From Marivita lacus (GTDB taxonomy: Bacteria > Pseudomonadota > Alphaproteobacteria > Rhodobacterales > Rhodobacteraceae), in contig NZ_BMFC01000007.1 in the NCBI RefSeq assembly GCF_014637725.1, positions 124,001 to 188,000 of the forward strand: a stretch of 64,000 bases of DNA. Reading direction: 5' to 3'. Below are positions 8,800 to 17,710 of this stretch, one piece after another. How positions within the stretch are numbered: position 1 is the first letter of the stretch; each line of letters opens with the position of its first letter. The notes under the pieces are model-generated. The model was not told where the DNA came from. It ran no database searches and worked only from the letters and a program-made list of their open reading frames with translations. The position numbers and the translations under genes are program-made.

Positions 8800-8809
8800 T
8801 TTTTCGCAA
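8800..8809 (-). promoter_or_regulatory. Flagellar element, copy 2 (flgI)
   Basis: Read toward flgI this is TTGCGAAAAA followed by TGAAA. The longer string TTGCGAAAAATGAAA also precedes the flagellin gene, and a one-mismatch version precedes flgG. It ends 47 bases before the chosen flgI start. Confidence 0.6.
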
Positions 8810-8855
8810 GTGCTGAAGTGCAAGTTGAGGCGATGTCGTTCGCCTGCGCCTGCCA

Positions 8856-9764
8856 TCAAAGATAATCGAGCAATGTCATCCGACCCAACCGTGCCGTCAC
8901 CTCGAACGTTGCGCGCAACTGGACCTGCATCGACTGCAGACGCACCGCGGTCTCCTCGACATTGACACCCTCGATCCCGGTTACCGTCTTCGTGTAAAGT
9001 TGATCCAGCGCATATTGCGCGTCGATCTTGTCTTGCAACTGCTGTTGATTGTTGCCAAGCGCCGCCTGCCGCGACGTGAGAAACTGCAGACCTTCGGAAA
9101 GCGTCGTTGCAACCGTCTCGCGCAATGTGTCGAAGGCAGCGGGTGTCATCGCTCCGACATCGGCGTTCAGGACCGAGGTGAGCGTGTCGAAGATCCGCGT
9201 AAAGGCGGGATCTGTGGCGCTGAGCCCATAGGCCATGTTCGTCCCATCGTCGATCTGCGCGGACAATTGCCCTGGACCACCCAGATAGTTGACGGCCAAT
9301 CCGGGGGGCGGCGCGGCATTCAGCTCGACCGTTTTGCGATCGGTGCCCAGCCCCGAGAAGACGTGATCCCCGCCATGGGTCGTATTGGTGAAGTTGACGA
9401 TCTGCTCGAGCGTGTGTTCGGCCTGCAAACGGTAAATCTCGCGGCTGCTGCCTCTCATTGCGTCCGACAGGGTCAGTGCCTCGAAGCTGCGCGCCTGCTC
9501 GGAAATCGCTGCCAGCGCGTTCGACATCGTCTGAAGGCGCCCCTGCAGAACCTCGTTGGCCTCCATGTAGGCGCCGTTCGCTGCCATATGTGATCTCAGT
9601 GAAAGCGACCGGGTCCCGGCTGCGGGACCGTCGGAAAAGACGTCCTTCTTCATGCCGGTCGCCACTTCCTGCGTCAGTTTCGCGGACTCGGCGGTCTGTT
9701 GTGCAACGATCTGGCGCAGCCCCATGGACTGCTGCAATGTCGCGATCTTGATGAGCGTGGTCAT
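8856..9764 (-). CDS. flgL: Hook-filament junction protein FlgL
   Basis: The 302-residue protein has the flagellin-like N-terminal helix (QQTAESAKLTQEVATGMKKDVFSD) and a C-terminal helix ending VTARLGRMTLLDYL, the arrangement of FlgL/HAP3. It joins the hook-associated protein FlgK to the filament. It lies 13 bases downstream of flgK and about 100 bases upstream of flgI, so flgE-flgK-flgL probably form one unit with flgI possibly having its own promoter. It is longer than a rod protein and shorter than FlgK, as expected. Confidence 0.9.
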   Translation of the reverse strand: MTTLIKIATLQQSMGLRQIVAQQTAESAKLTQEVATGMKKDVFSDGPAAGTRSLSLRSHMAANGAYMEANEVLQGRLQTMSNALAAISEQARSFEALTLSDAMRGSSREIYRLQAEHTLEQIVNFTNTTHGGDHVFSGLGTDRKTVELNAAPPPGLAVNYLGGPGQLSAQIDDGTNMAYGLSATDPAFTRIFDTLTSVLNADVGAMTPAAFDTLRETVATTLSEGLQFLTSRQAALGNNQQQLQDKIDAQYALDQLYTKTVTGIEGVNVEETAVRLQSMQVQLRATFEVTARLGRMTLLDYL

Positions 9765-9777
9765 GAAAAGCCTCCTG

Positions 9778-11172
9778 TCAAACCGCTGCGAGCAGGGTGT
9801 CGAGCATGTTGGTCACGGTGGTGAGCACCTTGGCGTTGGCCGCGTAGCTCTGCTGGACGAGAAGCAGCTTCTGCATCTCGTCGTCGATGTTCACGCCTTC
9901 GAAATTCCCCCGCGCGGCCGAGACCGTGTCGGACGCTGTGCGGGAGGTCGTGGCTGCAGCTTCGGCATTTGCACGCACCCTCTGCTGGTTGCCAACCAGG
10001 GTTGGCGCGAGATCGGCAAGCGTCAGAGTGGTGCCCAGCCCGCCCGTGTCGACGGTGACAACCTGCGAGAAAACCTGGGTCATTGCATCGATGCGTGAGG
10101 CATCGCTGGCCGGAACTCCGGGAAGACCGCCCGATTGGAGCAGCGACGGGTTACCGCCAAAATCCGGATCAAGCGCAGCGTTTACCGTGAGGCGCCCGGC
10201 GAGACCGGGCTGGAGCGCTGCCGAAAAGACCCCACCTGCGTCAGTGAACAGGCCGCGCCCACCTGGGGCAATCGGGTTGGCGGCCTCGAACCCCTGGACA
10301 AGCGCGGCAGCCATCCCGTCAAGCTGGTCGCGGAAGGCCGGGACCATGCGATTGTTCAACTCGATAAGCCCCGCCAGCGTCCCACCCGTCAATGCCCGCC
10401 CCGGCACACCGAGCGTGATATCGACCGTGCCGGCCCGAAGCGTGCCCGAGGTGCCGTCATAGGACACGTCAAAAACCTTGTCCCGCACGACAAGTTCGAC
10501 ACCGCTCGCGGTGTAGAGATTCACAACCCCCTGCCCGGTCGTGACGGTTTGAATGTCCATGTACTCTGAAACGATATCCACGAGTTCGCCCATCCGGTCG
10601 GCGCGTCGGGTTTCGTCCAGCGGTTCGGTGGGGGTGCCGACACGACGATTGAGCTGCGCGAGTTCCTGCATCGCGTCGTTCACCGCCGTCACGTCGTAGC
10701 GCAGGTTCAAATCGACCTCGCGTGCGACCGAATCCAGCGTTCCGGAGAGATCACGCAGATTGCTCGCTGCGGCCTTGGCCATGGAGACGACCTGCAGCTG
10801 TGCGGCCTCCTGATCGGGAAACCCCGCCAGTGTCGCAAGCGCGGCGCGAAGCTTTTCGACATGCGCCGCCGGTGAGGTTGCATCCGACGGCTGGCCAAGA
10901 TGGCTTGTATAGGCGCTGATGCCCTCGGCCACGGTTGCATGTGCGGCCAGTTTCGACTTTCCCGCGCGGTCAAGTCGGGTGAGCATGGCATCAACGCTTC
11001 GGTCGATGGACCCCGCTCTCACCTGTCCCGAGGCGGTGGTGATTGTCGATACGGATTTGCGGGTAAAGCCCGGTCGATCCGCATTCGCGATGTTCTGCGA
11101 CGTAACGCCTGTCTTGAGCGCCGCAGCGCCCAGCCCGGAGGATGCAATGTTAAGCGCTGTACTGAGTGACAT
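9778..11172 (-). CDS. flgK: Hook-associated protein FlgK
   Basis: The 464-residue protein starts MSLSTALNIASSGLGAAALKTGVTSQNIANADRPGF, the typical FlgK/FlgE-family N-terminal motif. It ends with the coiled-coil C-terminus (MQKLLLVQQSYAANAKVLTTVTNML) that places it in FlgK. FlgK is the first hook-filament junction protein. It lies 12 bases after flgE and 13 before flgL on the minus strand. Its likely chaperone, the FlgN-like protein, is three genes downstream. Confidence 0.93.
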   Translation of the reverse strand: MSLSTALNIASSGLGAAALKTGVTSQNIANADRPGFTRKSVSTITTASGQVRAGSIDRSVDAMLTRLDRAGKSKLAAHATVAEGISAYTSHLGQPSDATSPAAHVEKLRAALATLAGFPDQEAAQLQVVSMAKAAASNLRDLSGTLDSVAREVDLNLRYDVTAVNDAMQELAQLNRRVGTPTEPLDETRRADRMGELVDIVSEYMDIQTVTTGQGVVNLYTASGVELVVRDKVFDVSYDGTSGTLRAGTVDITLGVPGRALTGGTLAGLIELNNRMVPAFRDQLDGMAAALVQGFEAANPIAPGGRGLFTDAGGVFSAALQPGLAGRLTVNAALDPDFGGNPSLLQSGGLPGVPASDASRIDAMTQVFSQVVTVDTGGLGTTLTLADLAPTLVGNQQRVRANAEAAATTSRTASDTVSAARGNFEGVNIDDEMQKLLLVQQSYAANAKVLTTVTNMLDTLLAAV

Positions 11173-11184
11173 GCGAAGCTACCT

Positions 11185-12459
11185 TCAGCGCTTGAGGTTG
11201 TTGGCTTCCTGGAGAAGCTCGTCTGCGGTGGTCACGATCTTCGAGTTCGACTGGTAGGCCCGCTGAACCATGATGAGGTCGGTCATTTCCTGCGCCAGGT
11301 CGACATTCGAGTTCTCGAGCGTGTTCGACAGGATACTGCCCGCAGGCTGGTTGCCCGCCACGTTCAGCAACACGTCGCCCGATTCGGATGTAAGCTGGTA
11401 TGCGTTTCCGGTCACTGCCTGAAGTCCCTCGACATTGGCGACATTGGCGACGGGAATCTCGTAGAGCGCCTTTCGAACGCCGTTCTCGAACAGCGCCCAG
11501 ACGATGCCGCTTTCATCGATCTCGGTCGAGGCCATGTCCGAGACTTCCGATCCGTCGATCGTCACCCGTTGCGGTTCGTAGTCACCGGCGAATTGGGTGA
11601 TCCCGTCGTAGGTGTCCGGCGCACCCAATGCGATGGTCAGGACTTGAGGAATTAAGGCGTTGTTGATGGTGATGGTCATCTCTCCGGTGGCCGCGTCCAG
11701 CGCCAGTGGCGGGGCGCCCGGGCCGGTATAGAGCAGCGGCGCTGCCGGGGTCGCGCCCGAATCGTGGAAGTCCACTTCCACCGTGCCGTATGCAGTACCG
11801 CCCCCGGCGACATCGAGCGTCCAGCGGTTCTCGATTGCCGGATCAGGAGTCCAAGTCAGGGTCAGCTGCTCTTCCGCGCCAAGGTCGTTGTAATAGCCGA
11901 CTGTCGATACGAATGAACCTGCTGCAGCACCTGTACCCGTTGCATCTGCCGGGAGGTTGCCGCTGATGGTGGCCGTGGTGGAGGCCGCGGCAGTCAGTTC
12001 GACATCGCCAAGGTTGATCGTCTCCAGCGAACCATAGCTGCGGCGGTCGACCGCGCCGATTGTTCCAGTATCGTCGTATTTGAAGCCGGACAGATAGTAC
12101 CCGGCCGCGTTCTTGAGGTTGCCGTCTGCGTCGACGGAGAACGATCCGGCCCGGGTCAGCATGTAGTTGGCAAGCACCGGATCATTGGGCTGTTTCGAGA
12201 CCACGAAAAAGCCCTGACCGCCGATCGCCAGGTCCGTTGCGCTTCTTGTCATGATGTTGGTGCCTGCGGCACTGACCTCGGACGCGCGCTGTGCACGCAC
12301 ACCTGCGGCATCTCCCGAGTTGATCGTGACCATCTGCGCGAAGGAGCGTTTGAAACCGACAGTTCCCGTATTGGCGATGTTCTCACCGATCAGAGAGACG
12401 GCCTTGGCGTTGGCGCTGAGACCGCTTACCCCGGCCTGCATTGCGTTGAGGATCGACAT
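11185..12459 (-). CDS. flgE: Flagellar hook protein FlgE
   Basis: This 424-residue protein carries the hook N-terminus (MSILNAMQAGVSGLSANAKA, then IGENIANTGTVGFKRSFAQM) and the C-terminal ENSNVDLAQEMTDLIMVQRAYQSNSKIVTTADELLQ. These ends pack as the inner core of the hook. The central region is Ala-, Thr- and Gly-rich and variable, as in other FlgE proteins. It heads the minus block flgE-flgK-flgL-flgI-flgJ-flgN-like. The gap to the upstream gene is only 62 bases and contains no clear TTTTTCGCAA copy. Confidence 0.94.
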   Translation of the reverse strand: MSILNAMQAGVSGLSANAKAVSLIGENIANTGTVGFKRSFAQMVTINSGDAAGVRAQRASEVSAAGTNIMTRSATDLAIGGQGFFVVSKQPNDPVLANYMLTRAGSFSVDADGNLKNAAGYYLSGFKYDDTGTIGAVDRRSYGSLETINLGDVELTAAASTTATISGNLPADATGTGAAAGSFVSTVGYYNDLGAEEQLTLTWTPDPAIENRWTLDVAGGGTAYGTVEVDFHDSGATPAAPLLYTGPGAPPLALDAATGEMTITINNALIPQVLTIALGAPDTYDGITQFAGDYEPQRVTIDGSEVSDMASTEIDESGIVWALFENGVRKALYEIPVANVANVEGLQAVTGNAYQLTSESGDVLLNVAGNQPAGSILSNTLENSNVDLAQEMTDLIMVQRAYQSNSKIVTTADELLQEANNLKR

Positions 12460-12521
12460 GGTTGTTTCCCTTCAGAATTGCTGGGTGAAACTGAAATTGC
12501 GGAGGATATGGCGAACCATGA

Positions 12522-14600
12522 TCAGTCCCCCTGCCCCAAGAGGGCGGTGATAGCGGTTCCGGCTTCTTGTGCACCGGCGATGATCGATTCTGCGGTGCTG
12601 ACTGACAGCGGACCGTCGATTGGCTCTTCGGCCACAAGTCCCGTCACCAAAGCGCCCTGGCGCTGGCCGCGCTCCCCGGAAAGGAGCTCGACATAGCGTC
12701 CTGCGCGGTCCTTGTCTTTCGCCTCGCCCGCAAGGCGCGCAGCATCGACGCGTTCAGGCAGGCTCGCGATGTTGATGGATCGGTCGTAAGCCGCAAGTGC
12801 GGTGGCGACATCGCCGATCTGTTGCGCGGATTTGGCAAGACCGATCTGCACCGATGGATCGGTGATATCTGCAGGGTCCCCGACGTCCAGCGCCGCCAAG
12901 AACGGAGCCGGAAAATCGCCGGTTCCGTTCGCGGCAACACGCAGACCTGCTGCCGGAATGAGCAGGTCCGCAGACCCCGGAATCAGACGTCGGTCAAGCA
13001 CGGCCAGCGCGCCTGTCGGATCGCCATTCGCCAGCAAAAGGCCCGCCTGCCGATGCACCGCCTCGTCAAGAACCTGGGCATCCGCCTTTTTCAGGGTTGT
13101 CGCAGGCAAAGCAGCGATGTCCCCGTGTTCCGCCAGCGCCGCCTTCATCAGCCCTGCATCTTGGAACCTTTCTGCAAGGCGCACCCGCACCGAGACCCAA
13201 TCGCCACGCCCCGCCATCAGCGGATCGAGCCGCCGGACCATCGCCAACGCTTCGTCGAGAGGCATCTCACCGCTGTTGAGTTGGTCGTCGACACGATCAA
13301 GAAGGACGCCAAGACGCTCGTCGGCAAGATTTGCTTCGGGGGTGCCCGGATGTTCCCGGAAGATCATCGCCATGACCTCGATCGCGGTCGCATCATCGCC
13401 GATTTCTTCTGCCACACGGGCAAGCTGCACCCGGAGCCGCAGCGCAATGTCGTCTCCGCGCCAGTTGGACAAGCCTGCGCGCAGCAGGTCGCGCACTTGG
13501 GGCAAGAGCGTCGGGTCATCCCGAGACAGAGCCATGTCCGCAAGCGCAAGTCGGGCATATGCGGCGACCTCGCCATGTCCCTCCGACACGCGCGCGAAGA
13601 TATCGAAGGCCATCTCTTCTCCGCCCTGCGCAAGCGCAAGGCGACCGCGCATGAATTCAAGAACGTCCCAACCATCAAGATCGGTACCCGCCGGTGCAGC
13701 GGCAAGGATCTCGGCCGCCACGTCCACATCGCCGCGAAGCAGAGCATGGTCGAACAGGTCGGGCAGAACTGCAGTCGCAACGCGTCGGCTCTGACGCGAC
13801 AGCGCCGTCAGTGCTGCGCGCAGGTCAGCGCCACCCGGTTCCCAGGCGTCCTGGGGCGCGGCAAGCAAGAGCGACCAGAGCGGATCGTCGTTCCAGATCG
13901 GAGGCACCGGGGCTGCCGGAGGTTGGCCCGCCAGTCGGGAAAGGATCGCCGCGTAGCCAAGCGCGCGGTCGCGGTTGACGGCATCGAGATTGGGTTCGTC
14001 CAACGGGAGCGATGCAAGGATGCTTTGCGCTTCGGCCACCATCATGTGCGCAATGAGGAACTGAACGTAATCGAGCCGCAATGCAGCTTCCGCACGCGGA
14101 TCCGGAGCCTGCAGGGCGGCAAGCAGAGCATCGCGCTCCTCGACATAAGGCAGAATGAACTGCGACGTGGTGCCAAACGCGGCCACGTTCGGCCGAGCGG
14201 AGACATGGGCCGAAAAAGGGAGCGGCGTGTCGTCAGGTGCCGTCGCGTTCGAGACAGCAGGTGGTTGCGCGACGACAAAAGACGCGACGTCCACCAAGGA
14301 ATCAGCTTTCGCAATTTCCGTGGATGGCTCTGGCTGTGGTCCGACTCCAATCAGATCGGACACTGGCGCAGATGAGTCTCCGGCGTCGGGCAGGACTTGG
14401 ATTTGGTCTGCAGCAATCTCCACAGGCCGCGGGACAGGTCGCAAGCTGCTTTCCGGAGGGCTTGCGGCCAAAAGGGTTGGCGCAAGAAACGCGACTGAAG
14501 TGGTCATTGCCCAAAGAGGAAGACGACGGACGGACGCCGTGAGGCGACCTTTTCGGTCCGCTTGCCCATCTGCGCTGCACCCGATCAACATGCCATCCAC
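12522..14600 (-). CDS. Large exported helical-repeat protein, MotC-like candidate
   Basis: This 692-residue protein is not recognised with confidence. A charged N-terminus precedes a hydrophobic segment (about 27-45, RRLPLWAMTTSVAFLAPTLLAA) consistent with a signal peptide or anchor. A Pro-rich linker follows to about residue 140. The remainder is almost entirely Ala/Leu/Asp-rich helices in TPR-like pairs, for example ATAIEVMAMIFREHPGTPEANLADERLG. The cluster also encodes a MotE-like protein (26398-27051), and in rhizobia MotE is the chaperone of the periplasmic motor protein MotC. By size, location and helical content this may fill the MotC role (inference). Its GTG at 14600 or ATG at 14591 lies only 7-16 bases from a TTTTTCGCAA copy. 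Confidence 0.6.
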   Translation of the reverse strand: MDGMLIGCSADGQADRKGRLTASVRRLPLWAMTTSVAFLAPTLLAASPPESSLRPVPRPVEIAADQIQVLPDAGDSSAPVSDLIGVGPQPEPSTEIAKADSLVDVASFVVAQPPAVSNATAPDDTPLPFSAHVSARPNVAAFGTTSQFILPYVEERDALLAALQAPDPRAEAALRLDYVQFLIAHMMVAEAQSILASLPLDEPNLDAVNRDRALGYAAILSRLAGQPPAAPVPPIWNDDPLWSLLLAAPQDAWEPGGADLRAALTALSRQSRRVATAVLPDLFDHALLRGDVDVAAEILAAAPAGTDLDGWDVLEFMRGRLALAQGGEEMAFDIFARVSEGHGEVAAYARLALADMALSRDDPTLLPQVRDLLRAGLSNWRGDDIALRLRVQLARVAEEIGDDATAIEVMAMIFREHPGTPEANLADERLGVLLDRVDDQLNSGEMPLDEALAMVRRLDPLMAGRGDWVSVRVRLAERFQDAGLMKAALAEHGDIAALPATTLKKADAQVLDEAVHRQAGLLLANGDPTGALAVLDRRLIPGSADLLIPAAGLRVAANGTGDFPAPFLAALDVGDPADITDPSVQIGLAKSAQQIGDVATALAAYDRSINIASLPERVDAARLAGEAKDKDRAGRYVELLSGERGQRQGALVTGLVAEEPIDGPLSVSTAESIIAGAQEAGTAITALLGQGD

Positions 14601-14607
14601 TTTCAGT

Positions 14608-14617
14608 TTGCGAAAAA
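14608..14617 (-). promoter_or_regulatory. Flagellar element, copy 3 (helical-repeat gene side)
   Basis: TTGCGAAAAA on the plus strand, so TTTTTCGCAA toward the minus-strand gene at 12522-14600. It pairs with an inverted copy 19 bases away on the flgF side, giving an inverted-repeat arrangement in this divergent gap. Confidence 0.6.
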
Positions 14618-14636
14618 CTAAATAGCCGTATAATGA

Positions 14637-14645
14637 TTTTCGCAG
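14637..14645 (+). promoter_or_regulatory. Flagellar element, copy 4 (flgF side)
   Basis: TTTTCGCAG (nine bases, one mismatch from the core) lies 36 bases before the flgF ATG, oriented opposite to copy 3. Confidence 0.5.
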
Positions 14646-14681
14646 ATCAGATCAATAGCTCAGTTCGAACGGAGGCAGGCG

Positions 14682-15425
14682 ATGGAGAATACCGGATACG
14701 TGGCGCTCTCACGGGCAGCAATGCTGGAACGCGCAACCGACGTGACCGCAAACAATATCGCCAATGCCAACACGATAGGCTTCCGCGCTGCTGCACCGCT
14801 CTTCGAAAGTCTGATGGTCCGCGGCGGGATGGACGGCGACCTCAAGTCGATGGCCTATTCCATAGAGACCGCGACCGTGTCGAATCTTTCACCGGGCGGT
14901 GTTTTTCGCACGGATAATCCGCTCGACGTCGCTTTGCCCGGTGACGGCTGGCTTGCCTACCTGACGCCCGAAGGTCAGACCGCCCTTGGCCGCGACGGGC
15001 AACTCGCGCTCAGCGACCAAGGCGATCTTGTCACTGCCGGCGGGGATCTGGTGCTCGATCTCGGGGGAGCACCCATCACCCTTCCGCCGGATGAAGCGGG
15101 TCTGACCATCGCCAAGGATGGCACGATCACTGCGGATGATGGTGCAGTGCTGGCCCAGATCGGTATTTTTGAACAACCTGGAATCGCCGGATGGCAACAC
15201 TTGCGCGGCTCTCTCCTTGTCCCTCGAGACGAGAATGTAGAGCTGATGCCCGCGCTGGAGCCGAACCTCCTGCAAGGACATCTCGAGCAGTCGAACGTCA
15301 ATCCCATCGAACAGATGACCCTGCTGATCAGTCAGCAGCGCGCTTACGAGCGCTCCATGAACATGGCGACGATCAGCGATGACCTGCGCAAGCAGACGCT
15401 GAGCCGGCTTGGCCCCAATACCTGA
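14682..15425 (+). CDS. flgF: Flagellar rod protein FlgF
   Basis: The 247-residue protein starts MENTGYVALSRAAMLERATDVTANNIANANTIGF and ends in the rod-type EQSNVNPIEQMTLLISQQRAYERSM pattern. It lies just before flgG, which identifies it as FlgF rather than a second FlgG. FlgF is part of the proximal rod. It heads the unit flgF-flgG-flgA-flgH-fliL-like. The gap on its 5' side carries the inverted pair of flagellar elements. Confidence 0.92.
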   Translation: MENTGYVALSRAAMLERATDVTANNIANANTIGFRAAAPLFESLMVRGGMDGDLKSMAYSIETATVSNLSPGGVFRTDNPLDVALPGDGWLAYLTPEGQTALGRDGQLALSDQGDLVTAGGDLVLDLGGAPITLPPDEAGLTIAKDGTITADDGAVLAQIGIFEQPGIAGWQHLRGSLLVPRDENVELMPALEPNLLQGHLEQSNVNPIEQMTLLISQQRAYERSMNMATISDDLRKQTLSRLGPNT

Positions 15426-15430
15426 CAATT

Positions 15431-15440
15431 TTGCGAATAA
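15431..15440 (+). promoter_or_regulatory. Flagellar element, weak copy 5 (flgG)
   Basis: TTGCGAATAA, followed by TGAAA, sits in the 33-base flgF-flgG gap. It differs by one base from TTGCGAAAAATGAAA, the string before flgI and flagellin, and has the same orientation relative to the gene. Confidence 0.35.
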
Positions 15441-15458
15441 TGAAAAGGACGCCATGAA

Positions 15459-16244
15459 ATGAACGCTCTCGGCATCGCCGCAACCGGAATGCTCGCCCAG
15501 CAGACGCAAGTCGACGTGGTTGCCCACAACATCGCAAACGCCAACACGACCGGCTTCAAGGCTGGTCGGGCCGCGTTCCAGGACCTGATCTACCAGACCC
15601 AGAAGCGCGAAGGCGCACTCACCGGTGAGGACGGGACAGCCCGGCCCGTGGGTGTCGATATCGGGCTTGGCGTGCAGACCGCGGGGATCATCCGCCTCAA
15701 CACTCAGGGCGGACTGCTCGAAACCGGCAACCAGCTCGACCTCGCCATCGACGGGCGCGGCTATTTCGTGGTCACCCGCCCGGACGGCTCGGCCGCCTAC
15801 ACACGCTCCGGTGCCTTCAACCTTTCGGCCGAGGGCGAGGTTGTCTCGCTTCAGGGTGACCGCCTCGAGCCGCCGATCGTCATTCCCGAGAACACCACGC
15901 GCGTCGAGGTTTCTGTTGACGGTCAGGTGATGGCCTATGTCAGCAACGAGGCTGCACCACAGCTTATCGGCCAGATCGGGCTCGCCACCTTTGTCAACGA
16001 GGCTGGCCTGAAGCCCATCGGCGACAACCTCCTCCTTGAAAGCGCGGCCTCCGGCACGCCGATCGACGTGGAGCCGGGCGTCGAAGGCATGGGTGTGCTG
16101 CGCCAAGGGTATCTTGAACGATCGAATGTCGATGTTATCAAGCAGATCACAGACCTCATCACAGCACAGCGCGCCTATGAGATGAACTCCAAGACGCTGA
16201 CCACAGCCGACCAGATGCTGCAAACCGCGAATCAGATCAGATGA
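15459..16244 (+). CDS. flgG: Flagellar distal rod protein FlgG
   Basis: The 261-residue length and the ends MNALGIAATGMLAQQTQVDVVAHNIANANTTGFK and ERSNVDVIKQITDLITAQRAYEMNSKTL are those of FlgG. FlgG builds the distal rod that crosses the P and L rings. The start at 15459 is eight bases from an AAAAGGAC ribosome-binding site. An ATG five bases earlier opens only a two-codon frame and is not the start. Its end overlaps flgA by four bases. Confidence 0.95.
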   Translation: MNALGIAATGMLAQQTQVDVVAHNIANANTTGFKAGRAAFQDLIYQTQKREGALTGEDGTARPVGVDIGLGVQTAGIIRLNTQGGLLETGNQLDLAIDGRGYFVVTRPDGSAAYTRSGAFNLSAEGEVVSLQGDRLEPPIVIPENTTRVEVSVDGQVMAYVSNEAAPQLIGQIGLATFVNEAGLKPIGDNLLLESAASGTPIDVEPGVEGMGVLRQGYLERSNVDVIKQITDLITAQRAYEMNSKTLTTADQMLQTANQIR

Positions 16245-16927
16245 TACGCCAATTCCGTATCCTCCTCGCGGCGCTGGTCGTTCTGGCCACTTCCGGTTCC
16301 GGTCCCGTTCAGACGATGGCCGGGCAAGGTGTATCCAGTCTTGTGCTGATCGAGGAAGCAGTGCTGTCAGACGGTGCGCTCAGCATTCCCGCCGATGGAG
16401 AGGTCCAGATCTTTCTTCCGTCCGGCGTACCCGACACGGCGCTTGCGATCGAGGCCTTCAGCTTTGATCCGCGCGCCGGGATCTTCGCTGTGAGGATGCT
16501 CCTGACGGATGGGCAGTCGCTGGGATTCCGGGGACAGGCAAGCGTCACTGTTCCCGCTTCTGTTCCGGTGCGCCGCCTTCAACCCGGCGAGATCCTGACC
16601 GACGCGGATCTCGCACCTGCCAGTGTCCTTCTCGCCACGCTGCCCTCATCGACGCTGCGCCTGACCGAAGACCTCGTCGGCAAGGAGGTGCGCCGCACCC
16701 TCCTCGCCGGCCGTCCTGTGCCCGGCGGATCGATACAGGAGCCGCGCGCCGTCCTGCGGGGCGAAAAGGTCACGATTTCCTACAGTCACAAAGGTCTCGA
16801 TCTCTCCGCCACAGGGCGCGCTCTCGAAGACGGCGCGCTTGGAGACGTGGTGCGGGTCGTAAACCTATCCTCCAACCGGACCATATCGGCGGCCGTAGCC
16901 GGCCCCGGCCTTGTCAAAGTCCAATGA
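16241..16927 (+). CDS. flgA: Flagella basal body P-ring formation protein FlgA
   Basis: The 228-residue protein begins with a hydrophobic signal peptide (IRQFRILLAALVVLATSG). It contains an SAF-type region (VRRLQPGEILTDADLAPASV) and a C-terminal GEKVTISYSHKGLDLSATGRALEDGALGDVVRVVN stretch typical of FlgA. FlgA is a periplasmic chaperone for P-ring assembly by FlgI, encoded at 7658-8752. It overlaps flgG by four bases and flgH by four bases, so these three are probably translationally coupled. Confidence 0.9.
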   Translation: MIRQFRILLAALVVLATSGSGPVQTMAGQGVSSLVLIEEAVLSDGALSIPADGEVQIFLPSGVPDTALAIEAFSFDPRAGIFAVRMLLTDGQSLGFRGQASVTVPASVPVRRLQPGEILTDADLAPASVLLATLPSSTLRLTEDLVGKEVRRTLLAGRPVPGGSIQEPRAVLRGEKVTISYSHKGLDLSATGRALEDGALGDVVRVVNLSSNRTISAAVAGPGLVKVQ

Positions 16928-17709
16928 CCCGCGAGAGACACATGCACGGACCACACTCTCCTCTTTGCCTAACGGTGCTCTTCGCGGTCGCCAGCCTTGC
17001 AGGCTGCGCGCAGATTGCCGAACACCGCGACCCACAGCTGACGGGCATGGTGCTTGATCAAGGGACCATACCCGAAGCCTTGTCGGTTCGTGTGCCGCAA
17101 AGGGCGCAGCCGCTTCGCAATCCACCAGTCAGGGCCGAAGCCGCGTCGCTTTGGAGTAATGGCGCGCCCAGCTTCTTCGCCGACAGACGTGCCGCGCAAG
17201 TCGGCGATATTCTCACCGTGGTGATCGAAATCGACGACGAAGCTCAGCTTGAGAACGAATCTCGACGGTCACGGACAGCCAGCAATGATCTCGGGAAACC
17301 CACCTTCCTTGGATACGAGACCAAACTTGATCGGTTCCTTCCGGGCCTCGATGAGGAGGATCTGCCAAGCGGGTCGCTGATCAACCTGTCGTCCAACAGC
17401 GGCGCTCGTGGCAGCGGGTCGATCGGGCGAAACGAACGCATCAGTCTGCGCGTCGCGGCCATGGTCCTTCAGGAACTTCAAGGCGACAACCTCGTCATCG
17501 CCGGGCGGCAAGAGGTCCGCGTCAACAACGAACTGCGCGAACTGCGCATCGCAGGCATCATCAGAAAGGTGGACGTCGACATGTCAAATGCCATTCCCTA
17601 CGACAAGATCGCAGAAGCCCGCATCTCCTATGGCGGGATCGGACAGATTTCGCAGGTCCAGCAACCCCGCTACGGACAGGATGCCCTCGATGTCATCCTT
17701 CCCTACTGA
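16924..17709 (+). CDS. flgH: Flagellar L-ring lipoprotein FlgH
   Basis: The 261-residue protein has a lipoprotein signal with lipobox LAGC (Cys28). The FlgH core follows: SLWSNGAPSFFADRRAAQVGDILTVVIEIDDEAQLEN, then LVIAGRQEVRVNNELRELRIAGIIR and the C-terminal ISYGGIGQISQVQQPRYGQ. FlgH forms the L ring in the outer membrane. Start at 16924 overlaps flgA by four bases. An internal ATG at 16942 would also leave the lipobox intact. Confidence 0.95.
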   Translation: MTRERHMHGPHSPLCLTVLFAVASLAGCAQIAEHRDPQLTGMVLDQGTIPEALSVRVPQRAQPLRNPPVRAEAASLWSNGAPSFFADRRAAQVGDILTVVIEIDDEAQLENESRRSRTASNDLGKPTFLGYETKLDRFLPGLDEEDLPSGSLINLSSNSGARGSGSIGRNERISLRVAAMVLQELQGDNLVIAGRQEVRVNNELRELRIAGIIRKVDVDMSNAIPYDKIAEARISYGGIGQISQVQQPRYGQDALDVILPY

Positions 17710-17710
17710 G

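Noticed and set aside
7356-8965. Plus-strand frames of 330 and 485 codons across flgJ and flgI
   Set aside because: Antisense to recognised genes and lacking domains.
14899-14908. TTTTTCGCAC inside flgF
   Set aside because: It lies in coding sequence (GVFRTDNP), so it is probably chance from codon use. Similar strings inside the fliH-like gene near 31226 and pstC near 39227 are rejected for the same reason.
15454-15462. ATGAAATGA, a two-codon frame overlapping the flgG start
   Set aside because: It could be a leader peptide, but its spacing to the ribosome-binding site is only three bases and the flgG ATG is better placed; most likely chance.
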